From Pavlovales sp. CCMP2436 (lineage: Eukaryota; Haptophyta; Pavlovophyceae; Pavlovales): 27,575 nucleotides of DNA. Both the position numbers and the translations under genes were made by a program. Of this stretch, positions 1 to 9,216 are shown in pieces; positions within the stretch are counted from its first letter, which is position 1, and the number at the start of each line of letters is the position of its first letter. The stretch covers positions 480,517 through 508,091 of the forward strand of contig MU631340.1 in the NCBI GenBank assembly GCA_026770615.1, in the 5' to 3' direction. A model generated the notes under the pieces. That model did not search any database. It saw nothing but the letters and a program-made list of their open reading frames with translations, and was not told where the DNA came from.

Positions 1-228
1 GTGGCGGCAATGGAGGCTGCGGAGGCGACGGCGACGGAGACGGAGTGTGGCTTTGGACGAGAACGTGGGCGCGTTCGACAACTCAAAGGATTTTTTTTTG
101 GCAGTGGTGGGCCTCCAGCTTGCGCTGAAGGTACCTGCTGGCACGGCGGATTCACTCGCGAGAGTGACGTCGTTATGAACCGACGGCGTTGAGAGACGCG
201 GGCGGAATAAATTAGTACAAAAAAAAAA
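1..228 (+). mobile_element. SINE-like repeat, 3' part (copy A)
   Basis: This segment is near-identical to 2910-3085 and 3240-3465. The shared landmarks are a GAGTGTGGCTTT block, GGGCGCGTTCG, ACCTGCTGGCACGG, CGAGAGTGACGTCGTTATG and the closing GAGACGCGGGCGGAATAAAT. After AATAAAT each copy has a different A/T-rich tail, here a run of A residues. The 5' end of this copy lies outside the window. Short ORFs on both strands are not conserved between copies, so it is read as a non-coding retroposon rather than a gene. Confidence 0.6.
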
Positions 229-406
229 CATTAGAACGCTACCACATAAAAGATTTCGCGCCGTTTGGCGGCGGGCCAGGTTTTAAACTGCGGTGGACGG
301 ACCCATTTCGCAACGGCGCTCGGCGAAGCTCAACCAAGAGAGTTCAACAAAGGCGAGGAGGGCTTTACAGGGGCCAGCCGCTGGAGGGTGTGCACCGTAG
401 AGGGAG

Positions 407-600
407 TAGGTGTGCAGAAGGCTGGGTCGCAGCGCGTCGCTCGGCTCCGGGGCCAAGACGGAGCGAGGCGCTCGCCAGCGGCCCAGCGGTTAGGTGTGCA
501 GAAGGCTGGGTCGCAGCGCGTCGCTCGGCTCCGGGGCCAAGGCAGGCTCGGCTCCGGGGCCAAGGCAGAGCGAGGCGCTCGCCCATCGGCCCAGCGGGGT
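407..600 (+). repeat. 84-bp tandem duplication with an internal sub-repeat
   Basis: TAGGTGTGCAGAAGGCTGGG begins at 407 and again at 491, giving a period of 84 bp. The second unit carries an extra short duplication of the CTCGGCTCCGGGGCCAAGGC block at about 525-565. The array ends immediately before the signal-peptide ATG at 605, so it lies in the presumed 5' UTR or promoter of the EF-hand/DUF4239 gene. It is open in several frames only because it is GC-rich. Confidence 0.75.
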
Positions 601-604
601 GGGC

Positions 605-2217
605 ATGCCACCCACCCGCGGGCACGTGGTGGTGCTCGCGCTCGCGCTCACCACAGCAGCGTTGCTCCCGTTGGCTAGTGCCGTGGCGGTGAGGCGGTCG
701 CCGCCGCTGCGGATGATGGCGAGCCCACAGCCGCCACCGACGCAGTCGCCGGCCACCCGCCCGCAGCCGCCGCCGACGCCGCCGCCGGCCACCCGCGGCG
801 AGGGCCTGGAGCGCCTGCGCGAGGGCCTCGAGTCTGGCACCGGCCCGACGTCGAGCACGCGCATCTCGCTCAAGCGGCTGGGTGACCTGCAACGGCTCGA
901 TGCAAACGGCGATGGTGTGGTATCCGTTGGCGAGTGCGAGATCGCGTTGTTCGGTCCGATGACCCCACTCGACGACATCGTGCGGCTGAGGACGTACTTT
1001 ATCATCGCGTTGGTGCCTGTAGTCGCCATAGTGGCCTACGACGCACTGCCCGGGTTTGTCGACATTGTGAGCACCGATGTCATCCGGAAGCTCACTCCCC
1101 AGTCACGAGAACTCTCACGGACGCTGCTCACGTCGGTGCTGCTGCCGACCAACTCGTTGCTCTTCGGCACGCTCGTCTCGACCACGATCTCTCGCCAGTG
1201 GGAGCGGCAGCGCAGGTTGCGCGAGGAGCTCAACACAGAGTTGCAGATGGTCGAGGACCTCGTGCACAACCTTCGCATGCTGCTCAGCGTGGCACCGACC
1301 AAGCTAATGGGCGCGCTCTCGGAGGTGCGGGGCTACCTGATCAGTCTCCTGTGTGAGTGCTCGTGGCGGTGCACGGATGCGGAGCGGTTCACTTTCGGCG
1401 AGGACCAGCGGACGCACACCTGGCGGCTGCACGAGATCATCTTCGAGGCGGCGAATGGCGACCTCGCCTCTAAGCTCTCCTCGCCTGTGCTCGTCAACCA
1501 ACTCACCACGACCGACGCGTTGGTCACATCGCTCAACACCGTGCGCGCGCGCCGGCGGAGCTCGCGCGAGGGCGAGTTCCCGCGAATTCACTGGGCGCTG
1601 CTCACCGCCCTCGGCTCCTCCGTGCTCGGCGCCTTCCTCACAGAGTGCGCGGGCGCGCTGGACGAGTCCTTCGCCGAGGCGCTCAAGGTGCGCGTCGCGT
1701 TCTCCTTCATGTGCTCGTTTTTCACCGCGCTCACCGCGCTGATGGCCGACCTCTCCGATCCGTTCTCCGGCGAGTACCGCGTGAGTGCCCCTGTCGCGCC
1801 CGTCGTTTTCGCCTGCGCGCGTGTCGCACACTTTTTTTTTTCTTTTTTTTTTCTTAATTCAGAATCTCTCCGCCCGCGTCTGAGCCGCTTGGTAACACGC
1901 GAGCATCTTATACTTTACTTTGTTATGTATTGTGATTCTGATTGTGATTATGATTATTTAATAATTTACAGGTCGACGTGGTCATCTCAGGGCCCGTGCG
2001 TGCGCTCAGGATCTGCCTCAAGGAGGCGGTCGCGCTGCGCCGCGCGGAGCTGAGCAAGCCCTCGACGCCGCCCAAGCCGAGCAACCTCAGCTTTGAGCCG
2101 CGCAAGCTAACGCTGCGCGAGCGCCTGCAGAACGGACTGCGGCAGGTGCAGCGCCCCTTCGCGAAGCGGCGGACACCCGCGGCGCCATCGGTCCGCAGCG
2201 TGAAGGACAAGGGGTAG
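605..2217 (+). CDS. EF-hand plus bestrophin-like (DUF4239) membrane protein, two exons
   Basis: The gene model is exon 605-1780 and exon 1972-2217, giving 473 aa. The intron (191 nt, phase 0) has GTGAGT at the donor, a poly-T stretch and ends in TTTACAG. The ATG at 605 is preferred to the upstream in-frame ATG at 494 because it opens a clear signal peptide (hydrophobic core about residues 8-22, cleavage near ASA) and excludes the tandem repeat. A proline-rich segment follows, then one EF-hand loop, DANGDGVVSVGE, with Ca-binding positions intact. The remainder fits the DUF4239/bestrophin-like family: a hydrophobic segment near LRTYFIIALVPVVAIVAY, a second around LLTSVLLPTN, a charged central region, then paired hydrophobic segments ending in the family-like DLSDPFSGEYRV. 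Function is unknown; Ca-modulated channel or transporter activity is a guess. The signal peptide may be part of plastid targeting. Confidence 0.75.
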
Positions 2218-2400
2218 CTGCGAGGAGAGATCTGTCGACGAGCCCATGAGAACCTGGCCAGTCTCTAGATTCCACGCCTCCACGCCTGGGCTGGTTAATG
2301 TTTTGTGTACTGTAGATATACATGGGCCAGCACAACTTTCAGGACAGTCAGACGTCAGCTTAAATCCCTTTTGCAGCAGTGATATAAATGGTACTATGTT
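2218..2400. other. 3' flank of the EF-hand/DUF4239 gene
   Basis: Composition falls abruptly from GC-rich coding to mixed sequence after the stop at 2217. No ORF, RNA gene or canonical AATAAA signal could be supported here. Confidence 0.4.
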
Positions 2401-3085
2401 TATATATTAGCGGCTCAGCATGGTTCAACAGGTGTTGTTCAGTCACTGACTTGGTCGACGTCAGACCTTAGTCCTGGGAGCAGGGATGGTGGTGGTAGAG
2501 GTGGTGGTAGACCGGTGAGGCTGATGGTGGACTCGTAGCGGATGCCACAACGTGCCGCGTAAGCCTCGGCCCCGTAGAGTGAGTACCGTAGACTAAACTC
2601 TCGTACTATAGTTAGGCACATACGTATTAAGTTCGAGGCAAAATATGTCTGATGACGTAGTCGATTAATCGCACGCCGTCTGTGAAGTGTGAACTTTGCA
2701 ATGAAAAAGTCTCGTGTTTATTTAATATAACTCATATTTCAATCGAGTCCTCTCATCGTCTCGAGCACTACACAGTGCAGCGCCGCGTATAGATTAATGT
2801 ATGGTCACTTTGTGGATTTTGCTCGGCTCAGTTCGGCTGTAATAATGTAGATTTGAAATATACTAAATCTGCGCACTGCTGAGCTGCCTATTTTTGCAAT
2901 GTCGTATCGGAGTGTGGCTTTAGATGAGAACGTGGGCGCGTTCGGCAACTCAAAGGTTTTCCTTTTGTCAGTGGTGGGCCTTCAGCGCTAAGCTGAAGCT
3001 ACCTGCTGGCACGGCTGATTCACTCGCGAGAGTGACGTCGTTATGAACCGACGGCGTTGAGAGACGCGGGCGGAATAAATAATAA
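2401..3085 (+). mobile_element. SINE-like repeat (copy B), head and tail separated by unrelated sequence
   Basis: The head at 2401-2467 (TTAGCGGCTCAGCATGG ... CTTGGTCGACGTCAGAC) and the tail at 2910-3085 (GGAGTGTGGCTTTAG ... GCGGGCGGAATAAAT) match the two ends of the compact copy at 3165-3470. In between lies about 440 bp of other sequence, AT-rich at 2640-2900, so this may be an interrupted copy or two partial copies. The head has a GGCTCAGCATGG block resembling a tRNA A box and a GGTCGACGTC block resembling a B box about 40 nt downstream. No gene was seen inside. Confidence 0.5.
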
Positions 3086-3164
3086 TATATGTAGGGACTC
3101 TGATTGGTTGTCTGCCTATTATATGATAATTTGAGCTGGTCTGAGCGCAATTATAAATTATTAT

Positions 3165-3470
3165 TAGTGGCTCAGTTTGGTTCAACAGTTGGTGTTCACT
3201 CACTGACTTGGTCGACGTCAGACGTTAGAATCCGGTGGTGGTGGCGGCAGCGGCGGCGGCAATGGAGGCTGCGGAGGCGACGGCGACGGAGACGGAGTGT
3301 GGCTTTAGAAGAGAATGTGGGCGCGTTCGGCAACTCAAAGGTCTTTTTGTCAGCGGTGGGCCTTCTGCGCTAAGCTGAAGGTACCTGCTGGCACGGCGGA
3401 TCACTCGCGAGAGTGACGTCGTTATGAACCGACGGCGTTGAGAGACGCGGGCGGAATAAATAATAATAAA
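3165..3470 (+). mobile_element. SINE-like repeat, most complete copy (copy C)
   Basis: About 305 bp, running from TAGTGGCTCAGTTTGGTTC to GGGCGGAATAAATAATAATA. The head GTGGCTCAGTTTGGTT resembles a tRNA A box and TGGTCGACGTC a B box 35-40 nt further on, which is the layout of a tRNA-derived SINE. The body shares the blocks listed for copy A, and the end is AATAAAT plus a simple A/T tail. Target-site duplications could not be defined by eye. Confidence 0.55.
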
Positions 3471-3950
3471 ATAGAATACTATAATGATAAATGGTAAGTG
3501 ACACGCGGCTGCGCAGGCGTTCTCCCTCGATGCGTCTCCTAGCGACGGGGCGCTAAATTTTTTAGGGAAGTACCATTTTGAGGCGCTCGTGTACAAAGAA
3601 AAGTAAAAACAAAACTTCGCGTTACTGCTCCTCGTCGAACTGGGGCCGGGGACCGACGGACCGTGGCCCGCCTGGAGGCAAGACACCAGCGGCCGGCAGG
3701 CGCGTGCCCTCGGCGAGTCTCCCATCGACGGGAGGGAGAATGTAAGGACGCCAACACGCTGCCTTGGTGGTGAGCGGCCCGCGGCTGGCAGGCGCCGGGC
3801 TCCTCGGCGCTGTCTGTTTTAAAACTGCCCGCAGCCGTATTTTGCTCTCGCGGCTGAGCGCTCGCGGGGTCGGCGCCTCGCCGCGCAGCTCCTCGCCGCG
3901 CAGCTTCCTCGTCGCGCAGCTTCCTCGCACGAGCGAGAGCGTGTCCAGCG
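3471..3950. other. Intergenic, no supported gene
   Basis: This stretch holds only short overlapping ORFs. A minus-strand frame ending at 3622 finishes with PQFDEEQ, which looks like a natural C-terminus, but no upstream exon, start or family could be recognised. The 3820-3950 part is GC-rich with internal CGCGCAGCTTCCTCG direct repeats at about 3892-3930. Confidence 0.35.
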
Positions 3951-3993
3951 AGTGGCGACCCTCCCTCTCACCGAGAAGGCCGTCACGGACATC

Positions 3994-4401
3994 ATGCTGT
4001 CGACAGGCCAGGCGGACGTCCCCAGCGGCGCAACGATGCTGCTGCCCACGCCCTGCGCCATGGGCCTGCCCGAGATGTTTTCGGGCACAGCCGCATCCCT
4101 CGACGAGGACGCTGGGGGCTGCGTCAACATAGTGGACCCGATGCTCACGCTGCCGTCAAATGTCGCCTACAGCATCCCGAAGGACCAGTACGCGCGCGTT
4201 ATGGCGCGGAGGGAGTTCAAGCTGGCGAAGTATGGCACAGCGGTCCATCGCAGCCAAACGTGGAACTTTGTCTCAAGGCACACGCACGCCGCCACCCGAC
4301 CGCGTGGTTCGTCGGGAAAGTTCGCCTCGGGCTTGGCGAGCTCGTCGACCTCGCCGATCAAGAATAACACCTCCGTTGCGCCTGGAATGCCGGAAGTTTG
4401 A
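3994..4401 (+). CDS. Unrecognised ORF, possibly decayed coding sequence
   Basis: The first ATG of the open frame is at 3994, giving 135 aa with GC-rich third positions like the neighbouring genes. The N-terminal two thirds read like a folded protein (SIPKDQYARVMARREFKLAKY). The tail from about 4300 turns into a Ser/Lys-rich string typical of a wrong frame. At 4308-4370 a different frame reads more naturally (WFVGKVRLGLGELVDLAD) before a stop, which suggests a frameshift or a missed intron. No family was recognised. It may be a pseudogene or a gene with unmodelled introns. Confidence 0.3.
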   Translation: MLSTGQADVPSGATMLLPTPCAMGLPEMFSGTAASLDEDAGGCVNIVDPMLTLPSNVAYSIPKDQYARVMARREFKLAKYGTAVHRSQTWNFVSRHTHAATRPRGSSGKFASGLASSSTSPIKNNTSVAPGMPEV

Positions 4402-4749
4402 CAGCCCTGCCGACCAAGCCCCTCGGCAAGACGCTCTTCATCCGCCACCGCCACACGCTCCTCGGCATGTAAGCGCTCAAGTCGGTTTCCTCAACGAGGT
4501 TTTCACCGACTAGCTCTCCCCCTCGGCCTACACTAGGCGAGGGTTTATCAACCTACTCAAGTTGTACTCGATCCTACAACCTGAACGTGGTCCCGTCCAG
4601 ATTGGGCGAGGGTATCGGGAGCCCAAGTGTCCTCTCACTGGGCTCTGTCTGACATCCTGATTGCCATCCTGACAACTATAGGAACTTGCCACCCTTCCAC
4701 AAAGGGGTCCACAGAAAAGGCGGTTACGCCTACTCGTTCTATTCCAAAT

Positions 4750-4783
<34 letters not shown>

Positions 4784-5139
4784 GCTGCCTTCGACGTTCA
4801 CGCGTCTCGGACCCCAATCCTCTCTTAGCTCGTGCTTGCGTTCAACACCGCTAGCCTCTCGATAGGGTAGGTCCAATCCTGAAGCCATCATCATCCTCTT
4901 CACCCCCTGTTGTGGTTTGTGAATATCTGGTGGCTTTCCTTCCTGCTACGCGTGAGCCCGCTACCTTGGATGGGTTTGTTGTCCTTGTGTTTGGTGCCCC
5001 ATGTGTGATACTACAATTAGACCGCTGGTCCCGGCACCCTGGGGGTGCGGAGTGCGGCCTGGTAATTTTAGCGGCGGCTAATCATGAATATACTAATAGA
5101 TCTCGGCCACCGCGGGTGCTACCCCGGGTAGGCCAGCCC
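4402..5139. other. Intergenic stretch without a supported gene
   Basis: Composition is moderate in GC, unlike the flanking genes, and no continuous coding frame is convincing. A perfect (CT) tract sits at 4753-4782, and a small hairpin GCACCC/GGGTGC at about 5034-5048. The rest is unique as far as can be seen within this window. Confidence 0.4.
4753..4782 (+). repeat. (CT)15 dinucleotide microsatellite
   Basis: Fifteen uninterrupted CT units, immediately followed by CTAG. It is non-coding. Confidence 0.95.
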
Positions 5140-5751
5140 TCAGCTCCGTACCACCAGGTCGGCGGCTGCAGAAACATATGCCTTGGCGTACGCCTCCAGC
5201 AAAGCGGACATGTCATCGCCGAGTTGCTTCTCGAGGATAGGCGGCCCGGCCTTCTCGATCTGCCTTCTCGGCAGCGGGAGCCAGTTCGGGAGCGGGAGCT
5301 CGAGCTCGAGGTAGGCATCACTTGTCACGCTGTCGCCCGACTGGCGCATCGAGGTGCGGGAGCTGACCTTGGGGAGCAAGCCGTCGATCATCCGGGTGAA
5401 GATCTTTGGGCCCTGCGATTCGGTGCTCGTCTCCAAGACCTCCAACAGCATCTCGTTCGCGTCGAAGGTTACGCGAAAACGCATGATGCTGGTGACCGAG
5501 ACGCCCGAGCCGAACTGTAAGGGCGCCGTGCGGCCTTCCCAGATGCTCGTGCGCGCGTCTACGTCCTCAACTTTCTCCGCCGTCTCAATGCCGGGATTGA
5601 GCGTCAGGATCTGCCTTGGCGTCTCGGGCCGCGCAAAGTAGGCATCGAGAGACCTGCCCGGTAGCGCGGGGATCCGGCGAGTGACCGTCGTCGACGCCCG
5701 CCACACGACCGGCGCGCCGGCCGCGGTCCCGACGAAGAGCGCGAGAATCAT
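5140..5751 (-). CDS. DUF1997-family (SRPBCC-fold) protein with N-terminal targeting sequence
   Basis: A single-exon ORF of 203 aa from ATG at 5751 to TGA at 5140-5142. The N-terminus MILALFVGTAAGAPVVWRAS is a short signal-like hydrophobic segment. The body resembles DUF1997, a family with an SRPBCC-like lipid/ligand-binding fold found in cyanobacteria and plastid-bearing eukaryotes. The supporting pattern is conserved spacing of beta-strand hydrophobics, the YLELELPLPNWLPLPRRQIE strand-loop, then KAGPPILEKQLGDDMSALLEAYAKAYVS as the C-terminal helix. The molecular function of the family is not established. The gene is divergent from the BRCA2 homologue with an 80-bp gap, so the two presumably share a promoter region. 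The family call rests on pattern recognition, so it is moderately certain. Confidence 0.65.
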   Translation of the reverse strand: MILALFVGTAAGAPVVWRASTTVTRRIPALPGRSLDAYFARPETPRQILTLNPGIETAEKVEDVDARTSIWEGRTAPLQFGSGVSVTSIMRFRVTFDANEMLLEVLETSTESQGPKIFTRMIDGLLPKVSSRTSMRQSGDSVTSDAYLELELPLPNWLPLPRRQIEKAGPPILEKQLGDDMSALLEAYAKAYVSAAADLVVRS

Positions 5752-5831
5752 CGACGGCCTCTGGCTTTCACGTCAATTCCGCGCCATTTTTTTAGAGACG
5801 TTTGCTTGGCTGACGCTCGCCGCGGCCGCGC
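5752..5831. promoter_or_regulatory. Shared divergent promoter region between DUF1997 gene and BRCA2
   Basis: Only 80 bp separate the two start codons. The segment contains CACGTCA (CRE-like) at about 5769-5775 and TTCCGCGCCATTT at 5777-5789, which resembles an E2F/DP site of the kind often seen at S-phase and repair genes. No TATA box is visible. Motif function is inferred. Confidence 0.4.
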
Positions 5832-8367
5832 ATGAGCTCGCCGCTGGCGCTGCTCGGAACAGTGCAGGCGCGCGTGCTCGAGACGCCGATCGCCGGTGAG
5901 CTGTGCGCGCCGACGCCCTCCGAACGGGTGTTCAACTACATGCTCTCGCAGGAGTCGCCGCACGCGGACGCGGAGCCGTCGCCACGCCGACCGGCGGCAA
6001 TGCGCTCGGTGCGCGCCGCCGTGCAGCCGCCAGCGGCGCGCACGGAAGCCGCGGGGCGTGCAGACGAGGTGGTCGAGACCTCGTTCGCGCACATGGCGCA
6101 GCACGCGCACGAGCGTGCCTCAGGGCACACGGGGGACGCGCGCAGTGGATCCGACGCAGCTCAGCTGCCGCCGCCGCCGCCGCCGCCCCAGGCAGGATGC
6201 GCGGCCAGGTGGTCGCGGGGCGGCGATGCGACAACGGCCTTCGACTCGTACCAGCAGCAGCTACTGTCGCAGCAGACGCTCCGCGCAGGGCCGCCAGGCA
6301 GTCCTCAGTTGCTGCGGGGCGCGCGTGGTATGCCGGGCGCGAGCTACGCGCTCGGGCTCGGAGCGAGCGCTCCACGCACGGAGCCGCGCGCGGCCGGTGC
6401 GATGGCTGCCGCCTTCGCGCCGAACAGTGCGCCCCCGCGAGCCTGCGGCTTCTCAACGGGGAACGGGTCGCGGGTGATTGTCACGGAGGCAGCGCTAGCC
6501 CGCTCGGCTGCGCTGCTGGCCGAGTGCGAGCGGGAAGCGCAGCTCGAGCTCGGCGCGTCAGACAGGGCGCCACTCCGATCAATACAGTCGCCGCCAGTCC
6601 TGCCAATCCCAGCCGTGCCGCTGCAGCTACGGACGCCCGCTCTCGCTGCGCACCCACCGCGCCCCGACCTGGCGCAGCCCGCTGCGCAGCACACCGCGTC
6701 GGGGCAGATGGCGCCGGGGCAGGTGGCGCCGCCGCCCGCCGAGTCGCCGCGTACCCGGCAGGGGCTCGCGCCTCCGCCGGCGCGTGCCCAGCTCGGCAGC
6801 CAGGCGCAGCCAGACCTGCGCACACCGCAGGTACCCTCGGCCGCCAAATTGGCGCGCGGCCGCACGTTCGTGCCTCCGATGCAGGCGCACAAGCACGCGC
6901 GGCTCGAAGAGCGGCCGGTGACATCGCGCCTCAGCGGTGAGCAGGCCTTGCACACCCCGCCGACGTGCAAGAGCGCGCTGCCGAGCCTGTACGACCTCGA
7001 GGCGCGCGCGAGCCGACCTCGCCGCTCGCTGCAGCAGCTGCGCGACGCGTACGGCGCGGCGGAGGTAGAGGGCGCCGCGCTGCCGCCGGCGCTCCCCGAT
7101 GCCTCGCTGGGCCTTGCGCCCTGCGCAACGTTCCGCTTTGGCAGCGGCGAGGCGGCTCGCGGCACGGACGAGCTGCTCGCGGCGCTGCGGGTGGAGGGTG
7201 CGCGACTCGACGGGGCGGAGGGGCAGGCGTGGGTGCAGCGCCACTTCGCGCAGATCGTCTGGAAACTCGGCGCGTACGAGCGCGCGATGCCTGCGCTGCG
7301 CGGAGTCGCGCTGACCGAGGCGCGCGCGCTGGCACAGCTGCGCTACCGCTACGAGCGCGAGGTGGTGCGTAACCACCGCTCTGTGCTGCAGCGGATCGTC
7401 GAGGGCGACAGCCACGCCGCCCGGCTGATGGTGCTGCTCGTGAGCGGGGTGGCCGCAGCCCCGGCCGGGGGGGGCTCGGCGCGGCTGGAGCTGACGGATG
7501 GGTGGAACGCGGTGGGCGTGCAGCTCGATGCGCGGCTCAGCGCACTCGTTGGCGCGCGCAGGCTGGGCGTGGGCGACAAGCTCGTGGTCTGCGGCAGCCG
7601 GCTCGCGGGGAGCGGGCAGGACGGTACGCCGCCCACGCTGGCCGTGTGCGCCAACGGGACTCGCCGCGCGCGGTGGGATGCGCGCCTCGGCCTGCAGCCG
7701 CCGCGGCTGCAGATGCACGCGGCGCTGCGCACGCTCCTGCCCGGCGGCGGCGCGGCGCCCTCGGTGCGCGTGCTGGTGCAGCGCCACTACCCCGTCCAGT
7801 TCCTGCACAAGCAGCCGGACAGCACCCGCCGCGTGCGCTCCTTCCGCCTAGAGCAGGTCGAGGCCGAGGGCTGCGCCGAGTCCTTCGGCAGCGCGGGGGC
7901 GCAGTGGGCCGACGCGCTGCGCGACGCCGCGGACAAGTCGCCGCTCAACGAGCAGCTGCCTTCGCTCGACTTGGCGGCCGTCTGCGCGCTCGCCGAGGAC
8001 GCGCACACCGGCGCCGACCTCGCTGCGCTTGTGCTCGCGCTGGTGCAGCGCGACAGGCACGTCGCCGCGCGCAAGCTCGGGCAGCTTGACCACGCGCAGC
8101 GGGTCACCCTGCGCGCCGCGTGCGGCGGGCTTGCGCCCCCCGAGCTGACGCCGCCCGAGCGCGAGGTGACCGCCTTCTGCCGGCTCGCCGTCAGCGACCT
8201 CGCGCGCGGCGACTGCGTCGAGCTCACGGTCTGGTGGCCGCCGGAGCACGTGACGGAGACGGGCAAGCTCGAGGGCACCTGCTGGCAGCTCTCCTTCGTC
8301 GAGGCGTGCGAGCTGCGCGACGCGCGCCTGCGCCTCGTCTGCGCGTTTGCGGGCGCGGGCGCGGGCA

Positions 8368-8398
<31 letters not shown>

Positions 8399-9068
8399 CG
8401 CGCTGATGACGGGCAAGATGACGACGTGGACGCAGCTGCCACCGCAGCAGGTCCTCTTCCTGCTGCGCAGCGCGCTGCCCCTGGACGCGCTCTGCTCCCT
8501 GCGCACGGGCGACGAGTTCTGCGTCGTCGGCGCGCTGCTGCACACGGGCGAGCCGTACGAGTCGCGCGGCCAGCGCTGCTTCCACGCCTTCGTCGCGGCC
8601 GCCGACGCGAGCGACGTGCTGTGCGTGTGCGTGCGCGCGGACGGGCACTGGCTCGCGCGCGCGCCGCCCCTCTCCGTCGTCGCGCTCACCGACCTGCGCT
8701 ACGTGCGACACGACGCGCCGCTCGGCATCCACCTCGCCAGCGCCGACGACGACGCGCCTGCGCCGGGCGCCGCCTCGCCGCAGTACGCGCGCGCCGCGGC
8801 CGAGGCCTTGAGGGCCAGGCTCGCGGCGGACGAGGGCGCGCGCGCGCACTTGGAGCGGCTGCAGGAGCACGTGCGCAGGGTGGTCAACGGCGAAGTCTGG
8901 GTATTCCCCTCGCCCCCCAACCTGCTCGTCGGGCCCGCGGCTGCCCCGCCCGTGCCGCAGGGAGAGGACATGCGCGTGCCCTGCGAGGTGTGCGATGCGA
9001 TCGTGCCGCAGGCGGAGCTCGAGCAGCACCTGACGCTTTGCATGGCCCTCGGTATGTCCCAGTTGTGA
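5832..9068 (+). CDS. BRCA2: BRCA2 homologue: RAD51-loading recombination mediator, with one clear BRC repeat and a C-terminal UBZ-like finger
   Basis: An uninterrupted 1078-aa ORF starting at ATG 5832. BRCA2 loads RAD51 on ssDNA for homologous recombination in the nucleus. A disordered Ala/Pro-rich N-terminus carries a BRC repeat at about 207-231 (FSTGNGSRVIVTEAALARSA), keeping the FxT and helical hydrophobic positions. The BRCA2 helical domain starts near W467 (WVQRHFAQIVWKLGAYE, then AQLRYRYEREVVRNHRS). OB1 follows at about 528-650, with LTDGWNAVGVQLD, ARWDARLG and QRHYPVQFL matching conserved BRCA2 motifs. A short insert at the tower position leads into OB2 (from about 779) and OB3 (to about 1025, with LTDLRYVRHDAPLGIHLAS). 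The C-terminus has C1051-x2-C1054...H1066-x3-C1070, a UBZ4-like zinc finger, not part of animal or plant BRCA2 as I know them. It is much shorter than human BRCA2. The dense ORFs in other frames are GC-rich shadows. Confidence 0.93.
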
Positions 9069-9216
9069 GTGCAAGCGGCTCGCTTGCACGTTGTCTCGTC
9101 GCACATAAGAAAAAAGCCAGTAGGTACCATTAGACATTACTATATCTCGAACTTATTTACAAGTTATTACACGTTGAATAACTAGACAAAGTTTAATAGC
9201 TGGCTCTGGCTCCTGA

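Noticed and set aside
2968..3725. Minus-strand ORFs over the SINE copies sharing ARVSQRRRFITTSLSRV
   Set aside because: The shared peptide only reflects the DNA repeat; the frames diverge outside it and carry no coding signature.
4400..4471. GKTLFIRHRHT resembling the Rieske protein motif GKPxFIRHRT
   Set aside because: Only about ten residues match, it follows an in-frame stop, no cluster-binding cysteines or histidines of the Rieske domain follow, and the upstream ORF does not look like a Rieske N-terminus.
6344..8689. Long antisense ORFs opposite BRCA2 (up to 429 aa)
   Set aside because: They are Arg/Ala/Ser-rich, lack recognisable domains and are what a GC-rich gene with strong GC3 bias produces in its shadow frames.
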